Both the position numbers and the translations under genes were made by a program. The notes beneath the pieces were generated by a model, which was not told the origin of the DNA, ran no database searches, and was given only the letters and a program-made list of their open reading frames with translations. Positions 24,346-33,846 of a stretch of DNA of 64,000 nt are shown in pieces. This stretch comes from Vicia villosa (Eukaryota; Streptophyta; Magnoliopsida; Fabales; Fabaceae). The DNA is taken from the NCBI RefSeq assembly GCF_029867415.1, contig NW_026705443.1, forward strand, positions 1 to 64,000, given 5' to 3'. Position 1 is the first letter of the stretch. Every line of letters starts with the position of its first letter.

Positions 24346-24412
24346 AAGAAAAACAGTCTTTCAATAAATAAAATCTCCTCAATAAAGTCAAAACCAACAA
24401 AAACAGTTAGCC

Positions 24413-24862
24413 TCAACCTTGGGCTTCATACAAGGCACCAAACAATAAAACTCCCTTGTCAAAGAGTCTGCCACAACCTTGGGCTTTGTACAAGGCAGAA
24501 AATAGTGTTTTCCCTAGCTAAAGTCAGCCACAACCTTGGGCTTTGTACAAGGCACACAAAATAGAGTCATTCATAGTCTCAAAAATTCAGTTATCCTCAG
24601 CAGTCAGCCACAACCTTGGGCTTTGTACAAGGCACACAAATAGAGTCTCCCTAATTAGAGTCAGCCTCAATTCTGGGCTTTGTACAAAACACCAAATAAA
24701 AATCCATCAAATAAACACTCTCCAATTAGAGTCAGCCTCAATTCTGGGCTTTGTACAGAACACCAAAAACTCCTTAGTTTAAATTCTCCCCAGTAGAGTT
24801 ATTATTTCAATAAGTCAATAAAATCAATCAAAAAGCCTCAAGCTTGGGCCTCATACAAGCCA
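24413..24862 (+). repeat. CCTTGGGCTTTGTACAAGG repeats in the nested LTR
   Basis: Seven copies of a 20-bp word beginning CAACCTTGGGC, spaced about 55-100 bp, with earlier variants near 23645 and 23700. Each intact copy has the inverted ends CCTTG/CAAGG around a 9-base loop. Related CCCGGTGAAAC words repeat upstream between 23070 and 23550. Confidence 0.65.
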
Positions 24863-26848
24863 GCTAAAGTCAAATCTTTTATACAGTAGATAGACATAGC
24901 TTATCTCTATAGAGAGATATTTTTACTACTCTACCACATTCAAACAAACAAACATTTCAATTTCAATTTTAATCAAGTCTCCCATTTAGGATTTTGAAAG
25001 GCATGAGCTGGCAGTAAAACCCTGACATGTGGTAACTTTCCCTAATTTGGATGAGCATCTTTCTTTCATTTAAGAGGCATTTGACTGGTATACTTGCACA
25101 TACACAAGTAAGGTCCCCCTCTTGAATGAAATGAATTCAGTTATTCTGTCACTCCTTTAAATGTTTGTGGTAGAATAGTACTAATACCTCTCTGTAAAGA
25201 TGATTTCATGTCTCTTTACTGTAAACAGAGATTTAATTCAAGCTTCAACCTTGAGCTTCAAGCAAGGCACCAAAAATAATTAATTTCCCTAGTTAGTTCC
25301 CCGAACTACATTAAGCTCTGACTTCCACTAGGGATATGTAGGCATGAGGTTCACAAGGAATCTCAGCGAGCTAATAAAATACCAAAAATAGTCAGTTTGT
25401 CTGTCTGTCTGTCTTTCTTTAATCAATTCAATTCTCTCTCCTAATACAAAGGAGAAACTTTCCCAATCATTAGCAATAAACACAATCACAATGACACAGA
25501 GAAGGTTCCTGTAGAGTACTACAGATATGTAGGGTGTTTAAACACTTCCCTATGTATAACCGACCCCCCGGACTCCAGAATTTCTAGTCTAGGTGAAATC
25601 CCCACACTTAGCAAACTCCTAGGATTTAGTTGAGATCTTTTTTCCCCTTTCCTACTCGTAGGACAAATAAGAAAGTTCGTGTGATATCGTAGGAAGAACT
25701 GAAACAAAATTCATCCCACCACGGGCGCATTCTCCTTCCAAATTTCGCGTGAAGGGTCTAGCGTGCCGTCCTCCCAAGTGAAACGGGGAGGTAAAGAAAA
25801 CGACACCACAGAGAGATCAAGGTAAGATACTATATTCAGGTCGAGGGAAGGTGTTAGGCACCCTCAACCCTTTCCTAAAGGCTAGTATTCAAAGATGAAG
25901 GTTTATGGCTAACTGTCAAGGTTTTATAGCTAAAGAATCGGATATGGGGAAAATTGAGATTTTTAGGAAGGGGACTCGCCTTGTTGCCAAGTGCCTACGT
26001 ACCTCCTTATGGAGGATCAGAGTCAACGTAGTTCGGGGGACGGGTTGTACGCCCTTAGAATTAGAAATTTGATAGGGTTGGTAGTTTGCCTCAAAGGCTT
26101 TTGAAATAGCCTATGATAATGTATAATTCAATACTGAAAAGTTTTGAAAAGCGTGGGAAGTGTTTTAAGAGTGGGCGTACAACCCTGTTTTAATTTGCAC
26201 TATTAACCGCAATAATCGATTGATTCGATTACCATAGTTGAAAGATTAATAATTTGCACCATTACCAATTTTAATCGATTGATTCGATCATCACTAATAA
26301 TGAATTAAGGTATTTTTAATTATAATTTTACAGTTTATATCGTTACCCCTCGCAATCGATTAATTCGATTAAAAAGAATAAAGAATTTTGAAGAAAAGAT
26401 TAATCATCACAACCAATAGGATAGTTGCAACCATTTAATCGAATATAATTTAATTTGCATTTTAATTAAATAAACATTTTAATTAAAATTTATTGTTGAC
26501 CATAGCGATTAATTGATTTAATCGGCACGAACAACAAATTGAAAATTTTAATATAAATATCCTACATTTATTTTATTTATAAAATAATTATCACAATTTA
26601 CTTATATTAAAAATATATTTTAATTGAAGTAAACAAATAAAAAATAAAAAAATTAATTAAGTTTTATTAAGGTTTTGATTAGGTGTGATTGTCATTAGGG
26701 TATATGGTATAGGGGGTTAATCATGGGCGTTAGATCTGAGGCTAGTGGGGACCGACGGCTGGATCATGAGGTCGTATGGTAGTGGTCAATCTTTGCAGCG
26801 CACAGGATCAGGGATGGAAAATCAAAGAAAATAATGTGTTGGAGGGGA

Positions 26849-26907
26849 GGCTCGAACCTGCGACCTCACCCTCCCATACGCGCTTCTCAACCAACTCAAC
26901 TGGGTCA
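26849..26907 (-). other. tRNA-like A/B-box module in the Ogre 5' LTR
   Basis: On the minus strand an A-box-like word (TGACCCAGTTGAGTTGG) is followed about 30 bases later by GGTTCGAGCC, a close match to the pol III B box. Spacing and order are those of a tRNA gene, but I cannot pair the acceptor or T stems, so it is tRNA-like and not a functional tRNA. It is sense to the element and downstream of the TATA box. Confidence 0.5.
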
Positions 26908-27611
26908 CTTTGGTGTTTATTGTACGCATTTATCATCATATAAAAAGTCATTAAAACAAGGAACAAGCACGCGCGCGAATTTTCAAACTGACCACCCAGG
27001 CGTTGACACGCCATCGTCTTCTCCACCAGGCCTGTGTTTTATCCTAGGAATTAGCTACGATTTTGCTACGGCCTTTGGTTCGTAGCAAATTAAAATAAAA
27101 ATAGCGAATAGCTCCTATATGAACATAAATCTCTCGCGACCTATCCATCTCTTTCGTCCCACCCATACGAACCATTTTAAATCATTAATTAGCCTCAATT
27201 TAACCCCTAATAAAAAACCCCAAATTCGAACCCTAGACTTTCCGTCGGCCTCTAATGGCAACACGCGATTAAAGCACGCAAGCTTGAAATAAACAGCCCA
27301 GAAACATTCATGGCATTGATACAAACCTAAATATGCGATTAATTTTCAACAAGGATGCATATATTGTTCAGATCGAATAGGTTTTCAGAGCGACTTACTT
27401 TGACAAATAGGAGAGGATTCTGGGGGTGCTGATGAAGCGTGACGATCCAGGTAGCTTCCAAATTGCCTGAAGAAGCTTTTGCAATCTTTAAATTTCCTTG
27501 AGAGCCTCTAATTCTCTGAAACCGAATCCAAGTTCTTGAATGACTTTTGAAGTTCTTGCAAGTTTGCGTTCTCTCAGAATTTCGTCCCCAACCCTTATGC
27601 CTTGTGTTTAG

Positions 27612-27619
27612 TACTTATA
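27612..27619 (-). promoter_or_regulatory. TATA box of the Ogre 5' LTR
   Basis: The minus strand reads TCTATAAGTA about 1.03 kb into the LTR. The identical site in the 3' LTR is at 7288-7295. It is the best TATA match I found in this part of the LTR. Transcription would begin roughly 30 bp downstream, toward lower coordinates. Confidence 0.55.
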
Positions 27620-29048
27620 GACAAACATTTAGGTCAACAAAAACATCCAAAATCTCTCTTAAATCCAACCTTGCAATTTTGAACAAATTTGATTTTATTT
27701 TTCTTTAAAACCTTCTATTTTGGTCCAAATATTGTATCAATCTTTTCCATTTGATTGAGCACGAAAATAGATTATATTTTGGTATTAATGCTGATTGGAA
27801 ATCAACCAAATATAATTCTTAACAAAATATTTGATTTTTAATCTTAATTAAATCATTAAAATGAAATAAAAATCATATTAATTCAAATATAATGCTAATT
27901 TTCGTGGAAAATGCTTTTGGGCATGCTGATGGCTTGTGGACCAAGTTTGCATAAAAAAACCATAGGCCCATTTGCAAAATTTCTCAATTTGAACCCTCTT
28001 TTTTCACATTTGGTCCTCCAAAATCACCTAACTTTGATCGAGCGTATCTCCTTCAATTTTTAAGCTATGAGGGAGTTCTAATACTTTTTAGAAACCTCAA
28101 GAGGTCCTCTACAAGCCACTTTGGGACATATTTCTCATTTGAAGCTTTTATCTTGATCATATTCTCTTTGGAAAAAAACTGTTTCTGAAGGATGCCTGAA
28201 AATGACCTGTAATCTTTTGCCTTGTATCTTTTAAATGAAGCATTTCTAGCCTTTGCTTGTGAGACACAAAATTGTAGAGAATCCAATTTCCTTCAAAATA
28301 GGCTTTGAGTGGAGAATTTTTGATGTTCCATGTGAAAGTTATGCCTAGTCAAAGTTGGGTTGACTTTCTCCTAAGAAACCCTAATTTGAACCTTTTTGCA
28401 TTTGTTCATCTCTGAGTTTCTATTAATGGAATCATGATCAATCTTTGATCAAATGATGGTTATGCATCCCTACACTTGATGTTTGCCCAATGATCATGGT
28501 TTGAATCATGCTTTGATATTAGTTGACCTTCCAGTTTGAATCAGTTGACTGTGAATTATCTGGATCATTTGAGTGAGCCATGTCTTGAGATTTGAACTTG
28601 GCCCTTGTTATGAGAGAGGTTTGGGAGGTAAATTTTGGGGTATGACAATATCAACTAATAAAAATTATCATAAAATACTAGCAACAAATTAAAGTTGCAT
28701 GACATAAAATTATATTAGTATTAAAATAACCAAAAAGTGAAATATTCAAAATTAGTTAATATCATGGTTCACTAAAATAGTAAATGTTTAGAGACTAAAA
28801 TTACAACTTCTAAGTTAATATTCATCAAAATTATTAAAATTGTAATAATAAATATTTGATTAGTGGGTCAATGAGTCTTTTGGGTTTGGGTTGGGTTTTA
28901 CTTGAAACCCGATTTTTTAATGGGTTTTTTAGTTTTGAAACCCATATCCACCCAATTATCCAACCCAACCCATTTTTGTGGATTATTTTGGGTGGGTTTG
29001 ACCGGGTTTTGTGGGTTAAGCCAACCCATGTACACCCCTACTATCAAG

Positions 29049-29524
29049 GCCAGAAGTTGCATTGTACACATGTTAAAGCATCGTGTTCAACATGTGGCAC
29101 CAATACATCCAATTCAACTCTTCAGTATGAATATGTAGATCTTCTTTGTAGAATGAAACTTAGATAAAATAACTCAGAACCACAACTGTAATAACATCTT
29201 TATGTAATAAGAGATCGGATGTTGCAACACACATGTTGGAACATTAGGTTCCACATGTGTCCCTTTTACAATATAGTTAGCTTGAAAAAATCCATGCTGA
29301 TTTGCATAATGCAACCAATCCAAAAAAAACTTCACTTTATCCCTTATCTCAATTCTTGTTTTACAATAATTCATCTCCAACTCATAAATTTTTTAACTTA
29401 AGAATATCCTCTATCAATGAATCTACTTCATATTCCTCTATCATAATTGACCATAATTGACAACAATTTGTCACTAATGAGCTTAAATCCATAACTAACA
29501 CTAACACTTGGAAATTTAACTACA
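29049..29524. other. unassigned spacer right of the hAT element
   Basis: No reading frame or repeat that I can assign. It continues from the sequence left of the hAT insertion. Confidence 0.5.
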
Positions 29525-30002
29525 CATTCGCCAACTAAAAATGCTATTGGTTTTAAATGGATATTCAAATTAAAATTTATAGCCAATGTCAATATTTAAC
29601 GATACATGGTAGACCTAGTTGCTAAAGAGTTCAACCAATTAGAGGGCATATACTATTAAAATGACAAAAAAATTAGATTCCTCTTATCTATAGCCTCATA
29701 CCAAATTGGTATCTTCACAAATTATAAATTAACATTGCTTTTTTACATGGTGCTACAAGAGAAAACTGCTCCCTAACCACGTGAAGTTGTGACCTAGATG
29801 AGGAAGTCTACATAAAATATTCTCTGACCTACATGTTCCTAATAAAAGTCTCATATGAAAGTTTAATAAATCCATATACGATATTAAACAAGTTAGCAGA
29901 CAATGAAATAAATATGCTTCTTCCCTAATAAACCCTACATGATCTCCTTCAACATGTAGGGTTACTAGAAACCAAACATGCTTCTACCCTAATGGATCCT
30001 GC
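29525..30002 (+). pseudogene. copia reverse transcriptase pseudogene, part 1
   Basis: Translated in pieces, the plus strand follows copia RT: KNAIGFKWIFKLK, then LVAKEFNQLEG, LLSIASYQIG, a degenerate AFLHG with DLDEEVYIK, KSIYDIKQVSRQ (the YGLKQASRQW motif), and DLLQHVGLLETKHAS. Stops and frameshifts occur throughout. It is cut at 30003 by a hAT-like element and resumes at 32300. No LTR or other pol domain was found near it. Confidence 0.75.
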
Positions 30003-30499
30003 AGGGGTGTGCAAAATAATCGGTACCCAAGAACCAAATTACTATCCAAATAAATCCACATTTAAAAATTCAACTCAAACTTATGTTTACAAACTGGTGG
30101 CCCATTAAGAAAAAATCAGTACCCATTGTTACAAACCAGTTCATTAATGGTGGCCCATTAATCATCAGTTACCTATTTTTTCTATCTTTTCAAATCGAGG
30201 TTTATTTAAGATTACAAAAAGAATAAACTGTATATTCCTTTCTTAAATTATCTAAAGACTTATCAATGTAGATTAAAATTTCATTTTAATAATTTCATTA
30301 AATATATAAAGTTTATAACTATTTAGTTTAACTATCTTGCTGCAATTATTTATTTGAAATTGTGATATTAATATTGTGAAGTCAATATCAGGTTGCTAAA
30401 TAATTGCAATAAAAAAATTGAAGTTATATTAAACAAGTTAATAAATAATAAGATTAAAACGTGGATTAACTTCTCAATCTCACAGTGTAACACGTATAT

Positions 30500-31572
30500 C
30501 GATCAGTGCATTTTGATGCACGTTCTTCCATGTTTGTGCTCAAGTATTTCTTCGGTTTGTTTTATTTATTTTTATGTTTTAATATGTTTTTATATTTTAT
30601 TTTATTTTTGCACTTATTTGTTTTTCGTATTAATTTTTCAGCATTAACAGTCTGCACGGAAACGATCATATCTGGAGTTCCAGGAGTCCGATTGAGGCGT
30701 TCTAATAATCGCCGGAAAGCTAAGAGAGAGAGCTACGACTTTCATGTTGGAGTCGAAGTCAGAATCGGACTGTAGCAGGGCCAGAAAAGTCGTTTAAGTT
30801 GCAGCACTAGTTTTAGTTAAGTTTCGGGTCAATTGGTTTTGGGCCTGGGTCCTATGTTTGACCCAGTTGGATTGTAAAACGGGTTGAACTCTTTCCCCTT
30901 AGGGTAGCAGCCGCGGTACTGTAGCAATTATCACTATTCACGAAATTTTCCAAGCTTTTGACGAATTCATGGAGAACTAAACACCTTCTTACGGATTCAC
31001 TGTACTCAGGTTTCAAACTTTGAGATTGTTACAATATTTACAATTTGATTCGATTCCTTTCAATTATGCTATAAGATTCTTGTTTGCTTAATTCGATTAT
31101 CATATAACATTGTTGATTTAATTTGATTGATATGTGTTCCCAATTTTAATCGCTGTTAACTTTGCTTAATTGTTAATCTGCGCTATTCATAACCGTATGC
31201 TTAATCCGACAATAGGAACATGTTTCTCATAGTGTCAATCACGCTTGTTGATTGATATTGTAATCAAATAGGATAGAAAATCCGCTTAGGGAATTGTGAT
31301 ATTAGCAATCGATGATAAGTAAGAACCGAGTCAGTGGATCTGTTTGCTTTATAATCACTTATTTCAAAACAACTTATTTTTATAATCACTTATTTTAAGC
31401 GCTTTTTTCTATAAATCGAACCTGAACCAACCCCCCCCCCCCCCCAAATTCGACTTACATTCGGTTAGTAAAACCCAAAAGTCCTTGAGAGACGATACAC
31501 GAGTTACCGTTACCGTCGTACTACAGTTTTATAAAATTAACTCGTTTTTGACCCGCGCGCGACAGCGGATCA
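30500..31572 (+). mobile_element. solo LTR, 1073 bp, TSD TATAT
   Basis: Flanked by TATAT (30495-30499 and 31573-31577). Begins CGATCAGTGCATTTTGATGC and ends GACAGCGGATCA, homologous in inverse orientation to 3562-4487. A C-run of 14 bases lies near 31431. No internal coding region. The short reading frame at 30506-30775 has a counterpart in the other copy, but the shared part reads only as diverged DNA homology. Confidence 0.7.
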
Positions 31573-31919
31573 TATATCATGTATGAGTACTAATAAAACT
31601 AGTAAGATTCTCATGATTTTTCTTACTAAAAAATATCACGTATTTTCAAAAAAATTGTAAACTACTTAGAGAATGTGTCTTTACACTAAATAATTGCAAG
31701 AAACACAATGGTCAATTATTTATTACAATTATTTAGCAACCTGAGATTGTGATATTTTTTTATTGACCGAGAAACACCATCCAAAATCAATGCTTGTAAT
31801 ACCCATTCTTACAAACTTATATTTTTATTATCTCTTGATTAAACCATTGTAGTGATGTAATGGGCTTAACTTGTTGAGAAGTCTAAAATGTTGCAGACTA
31901 TTTAGAACTTATTTTAAAA

Positions 31920-32260
31920 AATTGTCTTTTTAAATTTATTTGTGATATTTAAAAAATTGGTTTTAAAATTGTTTTTTTTTTTGTATAAAACTGATTTTTT
32001 TATAAAATTGGTTTTAAAATTGATTTTTTATAAAACTGATTTTAAAATTAGTTTTTTTATAAAACTGGTTTTAAAACTGTTTTTTTTAAAGTAAAAAACC
32101 GGTTTTGAGAAAAACTGGTTTAAAATCGGTTTTTTTAAAGCTGATTTTTATTTTAAAAACCGATTTAAAACTGGATTGAACCGTATGTATACCGGTTTTA
32201 AAAAACCAAACCGATTTTATAGAAACAATTTTAAGATCCAAACCAAATCATATATATAGT
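31920..32260. repeat. degenerate TTTTAAAACTGGTTTTTTATAAAAC repeats
   Basis: A short A/T-rich word containing AAAACTGGTTTT recurs about a dozen times with varied T-run length. It forms the right end of the hAT-like element. It is palindrome-rich and has no coding meaning. Confidence 0.6.
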
Positions 32261-32299
32261 TTGATTTGGTTTGGTTTATATGATCCATACACACCCCTA

Positions 32300-32388
32300 A
32301 TCCTGACTACAAGCTAGACATTGACAAAGATCCTCCACTGAATGGTTCCATCCACTTCAAAAGCCTCATAAGTAAGCTTTTTTATATA
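32300..32388 (+). pseudogene. copia reverse transcriptase pseudogene, part 2
   Basis: Continues the RT frame directly after part 1: PDYKLDIDKDPPLNG and then SLISKLFYI, the stretch before the TRPDIS motif. Cut at 32388 by the Mutator-like element and resumed at 36567. Confidence 0.75.
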
Positions 32389-32659
32389 GGCTTAAATGAA
32401 CTTTTAGTCCCCCTATTTTGGTGTTTTTAACTTTTTAGTCCCCAAACTAAAAAAGCCAAGTTTCAGGTCCCCCATTTTCAATTTTGGTGAATATTTGAAG
32501 GTCCCCCATCACTTAAGTGCAATTTTAATGACATGGCAACTAATATTTGGTCCAGTCACTTGCCACATCACTATTTTTATTTTAAATTCAATTTTTAATT
32601 ATTAACTTAATATTTAATATTTTCATAAAACATTTTATGTTATTATTTTATGGATTAAA
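32389..32659 (+). repeat. left TIR of the MULE
   Basis: About 271 bp, starting GGCTTAAATGAACTTTTAG and ending near GGATTAAATT. It matches the right end in inverse orientation with a few differences. Confidence 0.9.
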
Positions 32660-32812
32660 TTGAATCTTTAAGTATTGGATTGTCTTCTTCATCCATCTCA
32701 ACGCAAGAGTAGCAGAACTAGGGCAAAGTCTCCATCTTCATCCTTCAACGCACGAAGTCTTCTTCAATTTAATTCTCCGTCCTTTCTTCTTCTTTCGTTT
32801 CGTTTTCCAGAG

Positions 32813-33250
32813 ATGTCTCAATGCACGATGGCGAGTAGTATCGGGGCTACACGTTCATGTCAGTTTCGAAGCCAGTGCAGGTGTGGGCTTGAAGCTCCAT
32901 TGATGACCTCATGGACTGATTCGAACCCAGGCAGACGTTTTTTTTGGGTGTGGGATGTACAAGGTAACGTTATGGTTACTGTAACTGGAAGTTTACAGTT
33001 TCATCTAATATGTATGTAGCAGCAAAATTAATTTGTGATTCTATATATGTGTGGTTTGTAGGTACAGGGCCATAAAAGGTGTAGCCACTTTGTTTGGTAC
33101 GACAATGAACTCTCATCAAGGGCCAAGGAAATTATTTACTCCCTGCAGAAAAAATTGGAGCATGAAAGGGCTAGATCGGATGAAGCTAATACTAAAGTAG
33201 CAGAAGTGAAGATGAAGTTGAATGCAATTAACTTATTGATGAAATTCTAA
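32813..33250 (+). pseudogene. GRF zinc-finger gene carried by the MULE (two exons, frameshift)
   Basis: Exon 1 (32813-32963) starts MSQCTMASS and holds the first half of a GRF zinc finger: CRCG, then TSWTDSNPGRRF. Exon 2 (33062-33250) starts in VQGHKRCSHFVWYDNE, the second half, followed by a coiled coil (KEIIYSLQKKLEHERARSDEA) and a stop. The 98-bp intron has GTAACG at the donor and TTTGTAG at the acceptor. A run of eight T at 32938-32945 puts exon 1 out of frame with the GRF cysteine that should follow; seven T would keep it. Small GRF proteins of this layout (At4g04775-like) are common in plant transposons. They probably bind nucleic acid; the role is unknown. Without the extra T it would encode about 112 residues. 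Confidence 0.75.
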
Positions 33251-33846
33251 GTTTCAATGACATTAGTTATGGCAGTAGGACTTGTGATGCTAAATGTAAT
33301 GAAGTAGGGTTTATGTGATTTTAGGGGATCTGATTTTACTTGTGTTGTTAGTTCAGTTCAGTTGTAACTTGTTATTTGATGTCAATTGTAATGGATCTTG
33401 TCCCCTTTGAAATCTAATGTAAACTTGTGTTTTGAATTGAAATTGTGTTTCATAGAATTGACTTGAAATTGTAAACTTCTGCTATACAATTGAATTGACA
33501 TAATTTGACCATAACAAGATAGCACAACAAATTAAATTGGCAGCACAAGATAGCACAACAAATTAAAACATTGACCATAACAAAAAGTTAACAGATCTTG
33601 CCATAACATTGACCATAACATTGTTCTAGACATTAATCATAACTTGTTCATGACAATAAGTTGTTCATGACATAAACATAGCATGCTCTTATTCATGACA
33701 GAAAGTTAACAGACCTTGCCAAAGCATACATAACAAAATAGCTTAACAAAATAGACATAGCAGACACTTGTTCATGAACTTGCCAAAATAGCTTAATCAA
33801 AATAAACATTACATAAACTTGAATCCTATAACTATTCTTGAGTGAG

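Larger units (their letters stand above)
19769..25810 (+). mobile_element. 6042-bp solo LTR of an Ogre-like element, TSD GAGAG
   Basis: Starts TGTCATACCC, ends ACACCACA, and is flanked by GAGAG on both sides (19764-19768 and 25811-25815). The start matches the TGTCATACCC of the Ogre LTR it sits in, but the body is unrelated. No long reading frame, PBS or internal domain is present, so it is best read as a solo LTR of a second family with LTRs of Ogre size. It has a TATA box at 21300, two tRNA-like modules and several families of short repeats. It is antisense to the host Ogre. Confidence 0.8.
5408..28647 (-). mobile_element. Ogre-type Ty3/gypsy (Tat lineage) retrotransposon, nearly intact, with nested insertion
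   Basis: Flanked by the 5-bp duplication ATATC (5403-5407 and 28648-28652). On the minus strand the order is 5' LTR, PBS, leader, ORF1, gag-protease, intron, RT/RNase H/RNase H/integrase, repeat-rich 3' UTR, polypurine tract, 3' LTR. An extra ORF upstream of gag, an intron before RT, a second RNase H and a repeat-rich 3' UTR define the Ogre group described in legumes. Without the 6-kb nested LTR the element is about 17.2 kb. Three in-frame stops and the insertion in U5 make this copy non-autonomous. Nine substitutions and one single-base indel between the LTRs (about 0.3 %) indicate a recent insertion. Confidence 0.95.
19686..28647 (-). repeat. Ogre 5' LTR, interrupted by a solo LTR
   Basis: The LTR itself is 2915 bp: 25816-28647 plus 19686-19768. 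The insertion lies 83 bp before its 3' end, in the U5 part between the transcription start and the PBS, so every genomic transcript would carry about 6 kb of foreign sequence. The 3' LTR has the empty site, so the insertion came after this Ogre copy integrated. Confidence 0.93.
5085..29040. mobile_element. small hAT-type element, split by the Ogre insertion
   Basis: The termini are TAGGGGTGTACATGGG at 5085 and its reverse complement ending at 29040, flanked by the perfect 8-bp duplication CTATCAAG (5077-5084 and 29041-29048). Eight-base duplications and TAGGGGTG ends are typical of hAT elements. Only 5085-5402 and 28648-29040 belong to it, about 0.7 kb, with no transposase, so it is non-autonomous. 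Both ends are rich in GGGTTGG/CCAACCC words. The Ogre element occupies everything between. Confidence 0.85.
30003..32299. mobile_element. hAT-like element inserted in the copia RT relic
   Basis: Ends are CAGGGGTGTGCA at 30003 and a right end reading ACACACCCCTA at 32299. ATCCTG lies next to both ends, six bases of an imperfect 8-bp duplication. Removing the element rejoins the RT reading ...MDPDYKLD. No transposase is present. A solo LTR occupies 30500-31572, and the right part is TTTTAAAACTGG-type repeat. Confidence 0.65.

Noticed and set aside
19769..25810. Full-length retrotransposon inside the Ogre 5' LTR
   Set aside because: No internal repeat of the ends, no PBS, no gag or pol similarity; TG...CA ends with one 5-bp duplication fit a solo LTR better.
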